Below, in pieces: positions 18,801 to 27,448 of a stretch of 64,000 bases of DNA. Every line of letters begins with the position of its first letter. Position 1 is the first letter of the stretch. The stretch is from Nakamurella panacisegetis. GTDB taxonomy: Bacteria > Actinomycetota > Actinomycetes > Mycobacteriales > Nakamurellaceae. The notes under the pieces are model-generated. The model was not told the origin of the DNA. It made no database searches and worked only from the letters and a program-made list of their open reading frames with translations. The position numbers were made by a program, and so were the translations under genes. Location of the stretch: NCBI RefSeq assembly GCF_900104535.1, contig NZ_LT629710.1, positions 4,747,501-4,811,500 of the forward strand. Reading direction: 5' to 3'.

Positions 18801-19004
18801 TCCGACCGGGACGGCGGCCCGGACGGCGACCGGCTGGGCGGTACGCACACCGTCGGCGATCGCGGCCGACCCGCCGGCGGCCGGCACCACGACCAGGCCG
18901 GCCACCACGGCCAGCACGGCCAGGGCCGACCCGACCGGGCCGCGCCGGAGTCCCACGCCGCGGCCGACGTGCCCACGGATCGATCGGAGCTTCCCGGTCA
19001 TCAT
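15846..19004 (-). CDS. Exported multicopper-oxidase-like protein with repeated beta domains
   Basis: About 1052 residues. A signal peptide (ALAVLAVVAGLVVVPAAGGSAA) is followed by two cupredoxin-like domains (to about residue 400) and several Ig-like repeats sharing '...VTVTADLSD..EFVVD...' and 'DAAGNWGS'. The C-terminal part begins at NLIFANNFEPADPAWSG and resembles a concanavalin-like domain. The cupredoxin part keeps the fold signatures of the two neighbours but has lost almost all copper ligands: LHNQL without HxH, YEAGHTSN in place of YHCH, and GSQSHSM in place of HxxHxH. It is probably a structural partner, not an oxidase. Start: ATG 19004 with GAAGG just upstream, or GTG 19016, which overlaps the previous stop as GTGA. 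Confidence 0.85.
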   Translation of the reverse strand: MMTGKLRSIRGHVGRGVGLRRGPVGSALAVLAVVAGLVVVPAAGGSAAIADGVRTAQPVAVRAAVPVGKLTPRGCTVAAGAAVCDLFAMAGTASMLGTSIPIWGFSSVATAGSATAPGPLLVVQQGDQVTVNLHNQLPGQQISLAFPGQAPSAFTGTTGDDTSGIASGSDRSYRFTANRPGTFAYEAGHTSNGARQVAMGLAGALVVLPADGSAYGAAAGMPATSYDDEAVLVMSEVDPALNADPLAFDMRNFRPRYRTFNGKPYPATDEISTDQGHNVLLRYVNVGSQSHSMSVLGGDQVEIAQDGHQMKYQSTVTAESVEPGQTLDTLVRMPTGPEAKLALYEPAMHLDNNGQHNADPLQFAFGGMLTFLDTNAPPPSTDGVGPVASHATATPNPSDGTVDVTVTADLSDATTGGSPVAQAEFVVDDAVTTGVGYGIPMTASYGTVGVSGATGTLPAVAADCSPPTGPPPVALNCLSAGRHTIYVRALDAAGNWGSTVSVVLNLPKTGPQTSGGTLVDSPVNGTTAVDISATGDDSAAGGTITAAEYFLDTQGADGTGVAMTRNRVATIVSEDATIPAAAIAGLAEGTHHVLVHSKDSLGLWGPVLDLELVVDLTGPQVIAAAVAPNPSNGILTSKGNSGYLVVSAQISDTDAGGAPQSNLVDAETFLDPASPNPAGGSGLQLVAVDGALDAANESVYGLIPISQIRALSNGTHRVAVRGQDASGTWGPLYTVGLVVDKTAPVIAGPLTGAPNPTNGAANLTLTAALTESVGLGSAEFWVGTTDPGVGKGTRVSVSVTGGNAVATVPLVNVASGTVQFNLRVQDTAGNWSNALSTSVVVSRPNLIFANNFEPADPAWSGTTGLVAPTAAAAQTAVEPGSTRGLSVTLAGGRNNVAGYLTDASPTAETTYHARFAFNRNTLTPGNGNVLTLFDGRSAGNAAVFAVQYRVNGGQSQIRTVLSRAGGTVNGNWVVLPTGSSVLQVDWAAGPATGAGAGYLQLKINGSNMSNQTGNTSALRLDTVLLGVTGGFTGTSSGAGYFDSFLSTRVTLP

Positions 19005-19012
19005 CTCGGCCT

Positions 19013-20326
19013 TCACTGTCCCGGGCAACCGGCGGCCGGATCGATGCGGAAAATCGTCATCATTCCTCCGAAAGTCGCTCCGTAGTTGGTTGCCTGCTCC
19101 AACGCATGGCTGTGGGCGATGTGGTAGTACTCGCCACATTGATTGTTCGAGGTGATCGTGGTCGGGAGCGGATTCTTCGTGCCCAGATATCCGCTCTCGG
19201 AGAACCAGGTATCGGTTCCGACCAGGAGCTGGTCGGTGATGGCCGGAATCTGGGTCGGTATGGGATTGGTGACCGGATCCCACTGCTCGGCGTTCCGCCA
19301 ATCCATCAGCACATCGAGGGTCTGCCCAGGGCCCACGTCCAGGTCGTACTTCTGGTACGAGAGGTCCTCGCCGCCCGGGCCGGCCAGTGCATGCCCGTCC
19401 CGGTCGATGACCCGTTCGTCACTTCCGTGCGGATGGAAGGGATAGTTCACGGTCCCGGCGTTCAGGTATCGGATCGTGGCCGGCAGTGGATTGCTGTTCG
19501 GGTCGTACGGCTTGATGTGTACGAATGCGGAGTACGGCTGGGCCGGCAGCCAGGACGCGCCGTTCGGGGCGATCGTGTCGGGCATGCTGCGCCCGTTGAT
19601 CATGAAATAGCGGGCGGTGTAGGAATTCCAGTCGACGGGCTGGCTGCGCTCGACCGCCAGGTGCATGTCGGGGTCGATCTCGGACAGCAGGAACACGTAG
19701 TCCTGGCCCGCCGCGAATGTCGAGTCGGCCCGGTCGTTGACCTGGTTCGGATGACCGGCCGGACGGACCACGAGGGCGCCGAAAAGCCCCATCTGCACCT
19801 GCTTGTCGACGTCGGTACCGCTCTCGTACAGATAGGTACCCGGGGTGCCCGCGGTGAATGTGTAGGTCACCGAACCCTGCTGCCCGGCATCGAGCGCCGG
19901 AGCGACCTGGACCAGCGAGGTCAACGACCCTCCCGGATCGAACTGGGGCTGGGCCGGATTTCCGTTGGCCTTCACCCCCTTCTGCCCCGGGAAGACGATC
20001 GACGTCGCTTCCGGCAGGGCGTTGTGCAGGACAACCGTCACCGGCTGTCCCGATTGCACACACAGGGTCGGGCCGGGCAGCTGAAAGCCCCGGCTGGTCT
20101 TCCCGTAGCTCCACATGTAGATCGAGTTGCCGTCGGGAGTCGAGACGTAGCCGTCCTGAGCGGTCAACGAGAACGTCTGATTCACGTCGGTCTCGCACAC
20201 GGCTCCGACCGCCGGGACGGCGGCCGATGCGTTCGAGGGCAGGAATATCAACGATCCGAGGAGCAGGACCCCGATACCGGTCGCCGCCCGCAGGCGACTT
20301 CGCCTGATCTTCTGGGGGATGTTCAT
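19013..20326 (-). CDS. Multicopper oxidase-like protein with C-terminal His motifs only
   Basis: 437 residues with a Sec signal (GIGVLLLGSLIFLPSNASA). Two cupredoxin domains. Domain 1 has LHNALPEAT and YLYESGTDVDKQVQMGLFG, so the usual HxHG and HCH ligands are absent. Domain 2 has NYPFHPHGSDE (His298, His300) and EYYHIAHSHALE (His402, 405, 407), motifs of the type that feed a trinuclear copper centre. No type-1 Cys is present in these motifs. It therefore looks like half of an oxidase. It lies 28 bases downstream of the Tat-exported multicopper protein, and its stop overlaps the next gene's GTG codon. Secreted; the substrate is unknown. Confidence 0.88.
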   Translation of the reverse strand: MNIPQKIRRSRLRAATGIGVLLLGSLIFLPSNASAAVPAVGAVCETDVNQTFSLTAQDGYVSTPDGNSIYMWSYGKTSRGFQLPGPTLCVQSGQPVTVVLHNALPEATSIVFPGQKGVKANGNPAQPQFDPGGSLTSLVQVAPALDAGQQGSVTYTFTAGTPGTYLYESGTDVDKQVQMGLFGALVVRPAGHPNQVNDRADSTFAAGQDYVFLLSEIDPDMHLAVERSQPVDWNSYTARYFMINGRSMPDTIAPNGASWLPAQPYSAFVHIKPYDPNSNPLPATIRYLNAGTVNYPFHPHGSDERVIDRDGHALAGPGGEDLSYQKYDLDVGPGQTLDVLMDWRNAEQWDPVTNPIPTQIPAITDQLLVGTDTWFSESGYLGTKNPLPTTITSNNQCGEYYHIAHSHALEQATNYGATFGGMMTIFRIDPAAGCPGQ

Positions 20327-20354
20327 GGTCGCGTCTCCGTCACGTCGTGCCGGC

Positions 20355-21647
20355 TCAGGTGTTCGCGGACAGTTGCGTCGGGTAGGTCCCGGTCGGGCCG
20401 ACGACGATCTTGGTCATCATGCCGCCGTATCCGGGGCCTCCGCCGTTCTCGAGGTAGGAGTACTTGCGGTCGTACAACAGGTATTCGCCGGGTGCCGGAG
20501 CGGTGAACAGGACGTCGCGACTCTCCCCCGGACCGACGTCCACCGTGTTGGTCGTGATGTAGTTGGTCGTTCCGTCCCGGCCTCGCAGCAGACTCGCGTC
20601 CTTGGCCACTATCCGCAGATCGATGTTGTCGACCGTCATCGCGTGGTTCTGGTATCCCAGGTTCGACAGACGCAACAACACCTGTTCGCCGACGTTGCAG
20701 GTCACCAATGACGAGATCGGTTGATACTGCAGACGTCCGGCCGCGGTGGACATGGGATCCCCATTGGGCGCGACCGTGTCCGGGTAGGCGCGGCCGTTCA
20801 TCAGCCAGAAGCTGGGGTCGAAGTCCGTCCAGTCGTTGACCTGGATGTGCGCATCCCGGTAGTGGGCGGCGGACCACAACTCGGTGATCATGTAGGCGAA
20901 CTCGCGGTCGTAGCGGGTCGAGCCGTCACCGTCGTTGTAGGCGTACTTGGTCCCGACCGGATCACCGGCCACCGGAGTCCGGTTCTGTTTCGGCCGGACG
21001 AAGACCATGCCCGTCATCCCCATCTGCACGTGCTCCACATCTTCGAAATGGCAGTGATACATGTAGGTCCCGGCGTCGTGAGGCCGGTAGAAGTAGGTCA
21101 GATCACGACCGACCGGCACGGCCAGGGACAACTCCGGCACCCCGTCGAACAGCGGGATGGCATTCACGAACCCGTGCCAGTGCAGGGTGTGACCGTCGAA
21201 CAGATCGGGGCGTTGCAGCAGGCCGAGGTTGGACAGCGTCAGGTAGATGTCGTCCTCTTCATCGAAACTCAGCATCGGGGCACTGATCTGTGCCTTGCCG
21301 CGCTGCGCGGCCACCTGGGTGGCGTCCAGCCCGGTGACATCCCGGAAGCCGAAGACGTAGGTGTTGAACGGGCTGGGCGCCAGCGCATCCGGGAAGAACG
21401 GCGGGTCGGCGGGGGCGTTCGCGGGCATCCCGACCCAGCCGTCGGTGCCGACCAGGTGCACCCGCTTGACCGGATGGGCCGCAGCGGCTGCGGCCCTGAC
21501 CGACCCGGCCGCCGGCACCGAGCCGGATGCCGACGCGGACCCTGCGGTCAACACATCGGAACCGGTGACCACCCCGGCGATGACGCCGGTGCCGCCGATC
21601 AGGAACGAGCGTCGCGACAGCCTCGACTTACCTTCGGTATCGGTCAC
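20355..21647 (-). CDS. Tat-exported multicopper oxidase with type-1 site in domain 1
   Basis: 430 residues. A twin-arginine signal (SRRSFLIGGTG) implies export folded, with cofactor loaded. Domain 1 has GHTLHWHG (His153, 156, 158) and YMYHCHFEDVEHVQMGM (His198, Cys199, His200, His206, Met211). This is a full type-1 copper set plus one half of a type-2/3 set, the arrangement of two-domain oxidases with T1 in domain 1. Domain 2 keeps only a single His (NHAM, 335) and ends YLENGGGPGYGGMMT with no HxH. The missing trinuclear ligands could come from the next gene's product. It follows the giant SdrD-B protein gene by 54 bases. Confidence 0.9.
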   Translation of the reverse strand: MTDTEGKSRLSRRSFLIGGTGVIAGVVTGSDVLTAGSASASGSVPAAGSVRAAAAAAHPVKRVHLVGTDGWVGMPANAPADPPFFPDALAPSPFNTYVFGFRDVTGLDATQVAAQRGKAQISAPMLSFDEEDDIYLTLSNLGLLQRPDLFDGHTLHWHGFVNAIPLFDGVPELSLAVPVGRDLTYFYRPHDAGTYMYHCHFEDVEHVQMGMTGMVFVRPKQNRTPVAGDPVGTKYAYNDGDGSTRYDREFAYMITELWSAAHYRDAHIQVNDWTDFDPSFWLMNGRAYPDTVAPNGDPMSTAAGRLQYQPISSLVTCNVGEQVLLRLSNLGYQNHAMTVDNIDLRIVAKDASLLRGRDGTTNYITTNTVDVGPGESRDVLFTAPAPGEYLLYDRKYSYLENGGGPGYGGMMTKIVVGPTGTYPTQLSANT

Positions 21648-21701
21648 TGGTCTCTCCGCATGGTGTGAGGTGGTGAGGGTCTCGTGCTGCCGGGGCGGTG
21701 C

Positions 21702-24700
21702 TCACGGGCTCATCTGGTCGGAGCCGGCGTCGTACCGAGCAGCGGCACCGGTCTGGGTCGGTCGGGTGTCGCCGTCGATATCGGCCGACGGCGCGCTGAC
21801 CACGTAGGTCCAGGCGTTGACCCCCGGCCCCCACCGGACCACGGTGGACGCGGCGCCCAGTCCCCGCGCGCTGGAGGGAGTGGCCGGGGCGACGACCGGC
21901 GCCAGGTGGTAGTCCCCCATCAGCGACGGGGGCAGCAGCTCGGCCACGATCACGGCCTGCCGGAAGGCCGGGTAGGTTCTCGAGGCCAGGATGTTGACCG
22001 TCACGTCGTAGCCGGAAGCAAAGCCCGGATCGACGAAACTGTTGCTCGGATCGGCGGTCACGTCGGTGCCGTCCTGCAGGACGGAACGGGTCGGGGTCAG
22101 GGTACCGGTCACGTCGGTGACGCCCATGTCCCAGTTGTTCACACTGTTGTCGGATCCGTCCGGCAGTTTGCCGCCGATCCCGTAGACCCACCCTCCGGCA
22201 AAGCTGCCGGCCCGGTTGTCCCAGAAGACATCATTGAGCAACGTCGGTTTGCTGTAGGTCGTCGCACCGAGCGTGGCCGCGTTGGTGAACGTCCGCAGGC
22301 GAGCTTGCAGCGGGTCACTGTTGGCCGCTGTCGAGAGACCGGCCGGGGCCGGGGTCCCGTCGCTGGTGACGGCCGTGGCCGTCGTCAGGTTCTTGGCCAC
22401 CGTGTTGTTGACGATGTTCACGAAAGCGGCGTCGTCCAAGGCGATCCCACCGCCCTCGTGAGCCGAGACATTGTTCACCACCGTGTTGTTGGTGATGTTG
22501 ATCGTTTCCGGATTGGTTCGGGAGATGTGGGATCCGCTGGTCTGGAGCAGTCGGATGCCGCCACCGTCGTCGCTGGCCAGGTTGGCCGCAATGACGTTTC
22601 CGTCGATCGTGACCGGACCCGATCCTTCCGAGAGCGTCGTCGAGGTGCGCGGCAGTTCGCCGGCGACCATGATCCCGCCGCCCTCGTCGTACGAGGAGTT
22701 GAACCAGATCCGGTTCTTGGTGATCGCCCCCCCACTGGACCCGCCGGCGTTGCTGTTGTATCCGAACGCCGAGATGGCGCCTCCGTACTCGGCCGAGAAG
22801 TTTCCGCAGATCGCGTTGCCGGTGATCTGGTAGCCGTCGCTCCCGCTGAACAGGCCGATGCCTCCGGCCAGATTGGTGCCGCCGTTGTCGCGAATCTGGT
22901 TGCGCGCCAGCAACAGGTTGTAGTTGCGGTTCGAACCGACATACGGGGTTCCAACCCGGACCCCGCCACCGTAGGAGCCTCCGTTTCCACGGATGATGTT
23001 GTCGGTCAGTTGCAGGTTGCGGACGTTGTTGTGCAGGTATACCCCGCCGCCCTGCGTGATCAAGGCCCCGGCGGCGCCGTACGGCGTCTTGATGCCCCCG
23101 GAGATCTCGTTGACGTTGACCGGTAGATCGGACTGCGCCCCTCCGGTGATGGTGAACCCGTCGATGGTGACCGGGTAGCTGTTCGGAAGAGCCGGGCCGG
23201 CCGGGTCGTCGAGCACGGTCACCACCGCCGCATCAGGAACGGCCGGGTTCCCGGAGTAGGTGAGGCTACCGAGCAGGCCGACCCAGTTGAGGCCGCTGGC
23301 GTTGTCGGCGTTGAATCCGGAACCGTCCAGAATCGACCCGGGGACGAAAGAGCCATCAGGACGGAATCCGCCCGGACCGACGCCCTGCAGATGGACCTGG
23401 TGGTGCACGATCAGGTTCTCGTTGTACTCCCCCTGAGGGTTGTCGGTGGTCGGGGTGGCGGGCCAGACGACCACCAGGTAGAACTTCGTCGCCGTCGTCG
23501 GTCGGGCCGCTTCCAGGGCACGCTGCACCGAGGTGAACGCTTTGCCCGGTCCGACCTCGACCAGCCGCGGGTTGGTCGCCGTTGTCCCCGGGGTGGAGGT
23601 GGTGCTCTTGTCGAGAACCTGGATCGTCAGTGAATTGACCGACGTTCGGCCACTGGAATTCGTGATGCTGACGACGGCTGCCCCGGACGCGGTTCCGGCC
23701 GGCACGACGAACGCGATCTGACCGTCGGACCACGAGAGAATGTTGGCCTTCGTCACGTCAATACCGTTCAGTTTCAGCGTGTTGGTGCTGGTGTCGGTGT
23801 TGGCACCGAACCCGAAGCCGGTCACCGTCACCGTGCGACTGTCACCCGGAGTGTTCTTCCGAACGTAGGGACGATCGACGGCCAGCAGTTGAGGCACGTC
23901 GCCGCCGAGATCGCACATCGTGGGATTGGCGACGGTGGTGTCGGGAGCCAGGGCGGTGCTCGCCACCTGGGTGGGCGCTTCGTCGGTCACGGTGAACAGC
24001 CCGGGCCAGCCCTGGAAGTTCGTCGCGATGGTGCGGAACCGAGGGTTGTAGTCGGCGTTGAGCGCGCCCGGTTGCCCTGGGTCGTTGCCGACGAACCGAT
24101 ACATGTTCGGGCACGGCCCAGCCGGCACCGGGCAGTTGAACGTGTCGGTGGACGGCTCAAGCGCTTCGTACAGGCCGTTGAAATCGGTATGCGTGGTGTC
24201 GACCAGACGACCGGACCAGTCGTAGAGACCGACCGGAACGAACGGCAGGCCCTGCGCCTCCCCGTAGTTCACGCTGCGCTTGTCGAGCGTCAGCCCCAGG
24301 TCGTTGAGGGTCAGGCCCCAGAAGTGCGTCGGAATCGGCACGTCGGTGAACAGGTTGAAGTTCGGGGCGGTGGATTGACCCGTCCGCACCGTGACGAGCT
24401 TGTCCGTGCAGTAGGGCCGGTCCTGCCCTTCGAACGGGCTGCCTCCGGCGGCCAGGAAGGCGGCGTCGGTGACGGCGACCTTGTGCAGTGCCCCGACGCA
24501 GGGCGAGATGATCCCGGCTTGCTGCGACGGCGGCTGAGTGGGGGGCAGCGGCGTCGCATCCGGCGGTCCGGCGGGGTCGTTCGCCGCGGCCACGGTGGTG
24601 GGAGGATAGTTCTGCTGCGGCAGGTAGGAGTCTCCGTCGAAGACATTCACGTCCGCCTCCGAGGTCACCTTGTACATCGGCCGGCCGTCCACCGGGTCCT

Positions 24701-27164
24701 TGGGGATGTCGACCGACACGATGTAGTCGATGGCCGGCAGATCCTCTTCGTCGTAGCCGTTGGCGGCCAGGTCCGCGTACAACGGCAGGTCGTGGCCGGG
24801 AGCCGGGTTCTTGGCGTTCCCGGGCGGATACAGATTCAGCTTCGAGGTCGCGAACCCGTAGTTGCCGTTGACCGTCTGGGCGATGTTGCCCGGTGTGCTG
24901 TCGCTCGGGCCGACGGCCACACCCATCATCGGCGCCTCGACGCAGAGCGTGTTGGCGGCCGCGCCGAACTGGGGCAGCGCCTGTTGATCGGTGAGCGGTT
25001 GCCCGTTGTACATCCGGGCGGTGCAGCCACGAGGCGGGGCCCATTCCTCCGAGGTGTACGTGTCCTGGACCTTCGGGCCCTTCACGAACTCGCCGCGCCC
25101 CGGGTCGGGATTGACGATGGTGGCCGAGGCGTCGTTCGGATCCTGGATCCGCAACGGGACGATCTGGTATCCCTGACGGCACTCGTTGGCCACATCGGCC
25201 GCCGCGGCCGTGCAGGCCTTGGGGACATAGAGGTCGACCGGAACGCCGGGGATGCCCGGCTGGTACGGCTCGGTGGCTGCGTCGGCCGGATCGAGTTCGT
25301 TGCGAGTGGTGTCGTAGGTGACGGTGCCGACGATGCCGCCATTCATGCCGGTGTCGTAGGGTTCCACGCCCCAGTCGATCTCGCCACCGAGGCCGATGAT
25401 CGGCAGGAAGTTCAGATCGACCAGTGATCCCAGTTGAGTGGTGGCCTTCGTCTCGTTCTCGCCTTTGTAGGTGATCCCGGTGGTCCGGTAACGGGTGTTG
25501 AAGGCTTCCAGCACCAACCACTTCCCCAACGGGTAGGTCTCGCGGATGTCGTAGAACCCGTTGACGTCGGTCGTCGCCGTGTTGGTGGCCTGGTCCATCA
25601 GCGAGTTGTCCCGCTCGCGGACGGTGAGGCCGAACTGCGGAACCGCCTTCTCCCCCGGATCGAGTTTGCCGTTGCCGTTGCTGTCGATGAACACCTTGCC
25701 GTAGACGTGCGTGAACCAGCCGACGATCATCTTGTTGCCCACGTCGGTGACCCCGCCGCCGCTGACCTCGACGTTGAAGGACCACAGGATGTAGTCCTGG
25801 TCGTCGTCCCAGATCGACAGCTGGTAGGTGCCGTCAGGGACGTTCTTGATGTCGAACGAACCGTTGACATTCCCGCGGCCGACATAGACCTGGGCGTCGC
25901 CGGCATCGAGGTCGGACAGCGCGATCCATGGTTGCTTGATCGGGCCGCCCGACTTGGCCCCGGCGAATCCGGTCTCCGGAACGACCTGGCCGTTCTGCCC
26001 CCCGACGTAAGGCAGACCGGCTATGGCCACCCCCTTGATCTCACCGGTCGGAACATTCGTCCTCGGGACCGCGATGCTCTGCGTCTTCACGAACCCGAAT
26101 TGCACGGACGGCACCAGTTCGGCACCTTTGGTCTGCTCGGTGTCGAAGCCAGTTGCGCCCTCCTGGCTCCAGATGTCGTGATCGTGGCCGCCTTCGAGCG
26201 TGGTGGTCTGCACCCACTGGTAGGTCTGGCCGGCCACTGGTGCCGGCGGGGTGACCGTGGCTGCGAACCGGTTGGGGCCCAGGTTGGGAATGGTGATCTG
26301 GCCGCGGCTGTCACTGGTACAGCGCCCGGTCGAGGCGGGATCGACGATCGGCTTGTTGTCGGCGTCGAAGGCGATCGGGGCGTTCGGTCGCTGAGCATCG
26401 GCGTACAGGGTGGCGCCGACCCGGTGCATGTACTTGGTGCACAACGCGTTTCCGTAGTAGTCGGTGCTCACCGTCCCCAGCACATCGGTGAGGTGCGCGG
26501 TGAAACCGGCCAATCCGGCCTCGGCGTCGACTTCGTAGGTGGCGTCGACCGGCATGTTGTCGTTGAAGACCTCGATGCGCAGGGTCGTCAGCGGAAGGGG
26601 CGTCGGGTCCATGTCGACCTGCACCGAGGTCGTCCCGCCGGCCGACACGGTGAAGTGCTTGCCGTCGATCTTGAATCCGTCCGCGGTGACCGAGATCAGA
26701 TACTTTCCGGGGGGCAGGTCGTTCAGCGCCTTGCCGGCGTTGAGATCGCTCTGGTTCCCCTGGGCCACAATGGGAGCCATGCCCGAGGTGACCCGGGTGG
26801 ACGGCCATTGGCAGGTGTCTGCATACTGCGGATCCGAACTCCCGCCGGGTGCGGTGGAGGGAAGGCATCGGGACAGACCCGGATCGGCCGCGGTCCCGGG
26901 GTCCCCGGTGTCGTCCCGGTTGATCAGCCATTTGTAGTCGGTGACCGGATCGCCCTTGTGGACGAACCCTGGTCCTGAGTTGACCGAGTTGGCGCTGCGC
27001 ACCTTCAACGTGATGGCGCCCGCCGCGTCCGCGGCGGCGGCCGGGACAACGCCCGGCGTTGACCCGCGGCCGACGGCGGCCCCAGCCTGCACGGACCCGA
27101 GGATCAGCAGAACTCCGAGCGCCGCCCCGAGTTCCCGCCGCATGAACTTCCGACGTCGAGTCAT
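21702..27164 (-). CDS. Giant exported SdrD-B / IPT / parallel beta-helix protein
   Basis: 1820 residues. Signal peptide (LGAALGVLLILGSVQAGAAVG). An N-terminal part with carboxypeptidase-regulatory-like modules is followed by SdrD-B or CNA-B-type modules (clear at about 520-600: VYGKVFIDSNGNGKLDPGEK). An IPT/TIG domain lies near 1185-1265 (VTVTGFGFG...VVSITNSSGRTSVNS). A right-handed parallel beta-helix from about 1320 to 1670 repeats units such as ITGNAICGN, ITKNRIWFN, IDGNVIAAN and ITNNTVVNN, and the end GDYHLAP...DIDGDTRP is typical of such helices. No LPXTG motif or C-terminal helix was found, so it is released or held non-covalently. It is first in the operon with the three multicopper proteins; a scaffold or polysaccharide-binding role is inferred. 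Confidence 0.9.
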   Translation of the reverse strand: MTRRRKFMRRELGAALGVLLILGSVQAGAAVGRGSTPGVVPAAAADAAGAITLKVRSANSVNSGPGFVHKGDPVTDYKWLINRDDTGDPGTAADPGLSRCLPSTAPGGSSDPQYADTCQWPSTRVTSGMAPIVAQGNQSDLNAGKALNDLPPGKYLISVTADGFKIDGKHFTVSAGGTTSVQVDMDPTPLPLTTLRIEVFNDNMPVDATYEVDAEAGLAGFTAHLTDVLGTVSTDYYGNALCTKYMHRVGATLYADAQRPNAPIAFDADNKPIVDPASTGRCTSDSRGQITIPNLGPNRFAATVTPPAPVAGQTYQWVQTTTLEGGHDHDIWSQEGATGFDTEQTKGAELVPSVQFGFVKTQSIAVPRTNVPTGEIKGVAIAGLPYVGGQNGQVVPETGFAGAKSGGPIKQPWIALSDLDAGDAQVYVGRGNVNGSFDIKNVPDGTYQLSIWDDDQDYILWSFNVEVSGGGVTDVGNKMIVGWFTHVYGKVFIDSNGNGKLDPGEKAVPQFGLTVRERDNSLMDQATNTATTDVNGFYDIRETYPLGKWLVLEAFNTRYRTTGITYKGENETKATTQLGSLVDLNFLPIIGLGGEIDWGVEPYDTGMNGGIVGTVTYDTTRNELDPADAATEPYQPGIPGVPVDLYVPKACTAAAADVANECRQGYQIVPLRIQDPNDASATIVNPDPGRGEFVKGPKVQDTYTSEEWAPPRGCTARMYNGQPLTDQQALPQFGAAANTLCVEAPMMGVAVGPSDSTPGNIAQTVNGNYGFATSKLNLYPPGNAKNPAPGHDLPLYADLAANGYDEEDLPAIDYIVSVDIPKDPVDGRPMYKVTSEADVNVFDGDSYLPQQNYPPTTVAAANDPAGPPDATPLPPTQPPSQQAGIISPCVGALHKVAVTDAAFLAAGGSPFEGQDRPYCTDKLVTVRTGQSTAPNFNLFTDVPIPTHFWGLTLNDLGLTLDKRSVNYGEAQGLPFVPVGLYDWSGRLVDTTHTDFNGLYEALEPSTDTFNCPVPAGPCPNMYRFVGNDPGQPGALNADYNPRFRTIATNFQGWPGLFTVTDEAPTQVASTALAPDTTVANPTMCDLGGDVPQLLAVDRPYVRKNTPGDSRTVTVTGFGFGANTDTSTNTLKLNGIDVTKANILSWSDGQIAFVVPAGTASGAAVVSITNSSGRTSVNSLTIQVLDKSTTSTPGTTATNPRLVEVGPGKAFTSVQRALEAARPTTATKFYLVVVWPATPTTDNPQGEYNENLIVHHQVHLQGVGPGGFRPDGSFVPGSILDGSGFNADNASGLNWVGLLGSLTYSGNPAVPDAAVVTVLDDPAGPALPNSYPVTIDGFTITGGAQSDLPVNVNEISGGIKTPYGAAGALITQGGGVYLHNNVRNLQLTDNIIRGNGGSYGGGVRVGTPYVGSNRNYNLLLARNQIRDNGGTNLAGGIGLFSGSDGYQITGNAICGNFSAEYGGAISAFGYNSNAGGSSGGAITKNRIWFNSSYDEGGGIMVAGELPRTSTTLSEGSGPVTIDGNVIAANLASDDGGGIRLLQTSGSHISRTNPETINITNNTVVNNVSAHEGGGIALDDAAFVNIVNNTVAKNLTTATAVTSDGTPAPAGLSTAANSDPLQARLRTFTNAATLGATTYSKPTLLNDVFWDNRAGSFAGGWVYGIGGKLPDGSDNSVNNWDMGVTDVTGTLTPTRSVLQDGTDVTADPSNSFVDPGFASGYDVTVNILASRTYPAFRQAVIVAELLPPSLMGDYHLAPVVAPATPSSARGLGAASTVVRWGPGVNAWTYVVSAPSADIDGDTRPTQTGAAARYDAGSDQMSP

Positions 27165-27250
27165 GATCCACTCCTGTCCGCCGAATCCATGCCGGCACGC
27201 TCCTGGGGGCGGTACAAAGGTCCGGTATCGGGACGACCGACAGTTGCTTT

Positions 27251-27266
27251 ATGACGAAGTTGTCAT
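27251..27266. promoter_or_regulatory. 16-base near-perfect palindrome in divergent promoter region
   Basis: ATGACGAAGTTGTCAT differs from its own reverse complement only at the central region. It lies 86 bases upstream of the giant beta-helix gene and 183 bases upstream of the response regulator gene. A candidate operator for the copper-oxidase operon; the binding protein is not known. Confidence 0.5.
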
Positions 27267-27375
27267 CCCCGGTCGCCCATTTGCCGCAACGTCACCAGCC
27301 GGCGAGGCCAATCGCAGCCGGGCTTACGCCACCGTCCGTGACCATCGGGCCGCCGAACGGCGTGCCTCGTCCCGA

Positions 27376-27405
27376 TTGCCACGTATCGTCGGCTTGTGCT
27401 AGACA
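27376..27405 (+). promoter_or_regulatory. Candidate sigma-70-type promoter for the two-component system
   Basis: TTGCCA (27376-27381) and TAGACA (27400-27405) are 18 bases apart, with the response regulator ATG 44 bases further on. Fits a housekeeping actinobacterial promoter; prediction only. Confidence 0.45.
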
Positions 27406-27448
27406 ATGCGCGTCGAGTGCACCGCCGCAGACCAGCATCGGGATCACC

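Noticed and set aside
25434-26978. 514-codon plus-strand frame
   Set aside because: Shadow of the giant SdrD-B protein gene.
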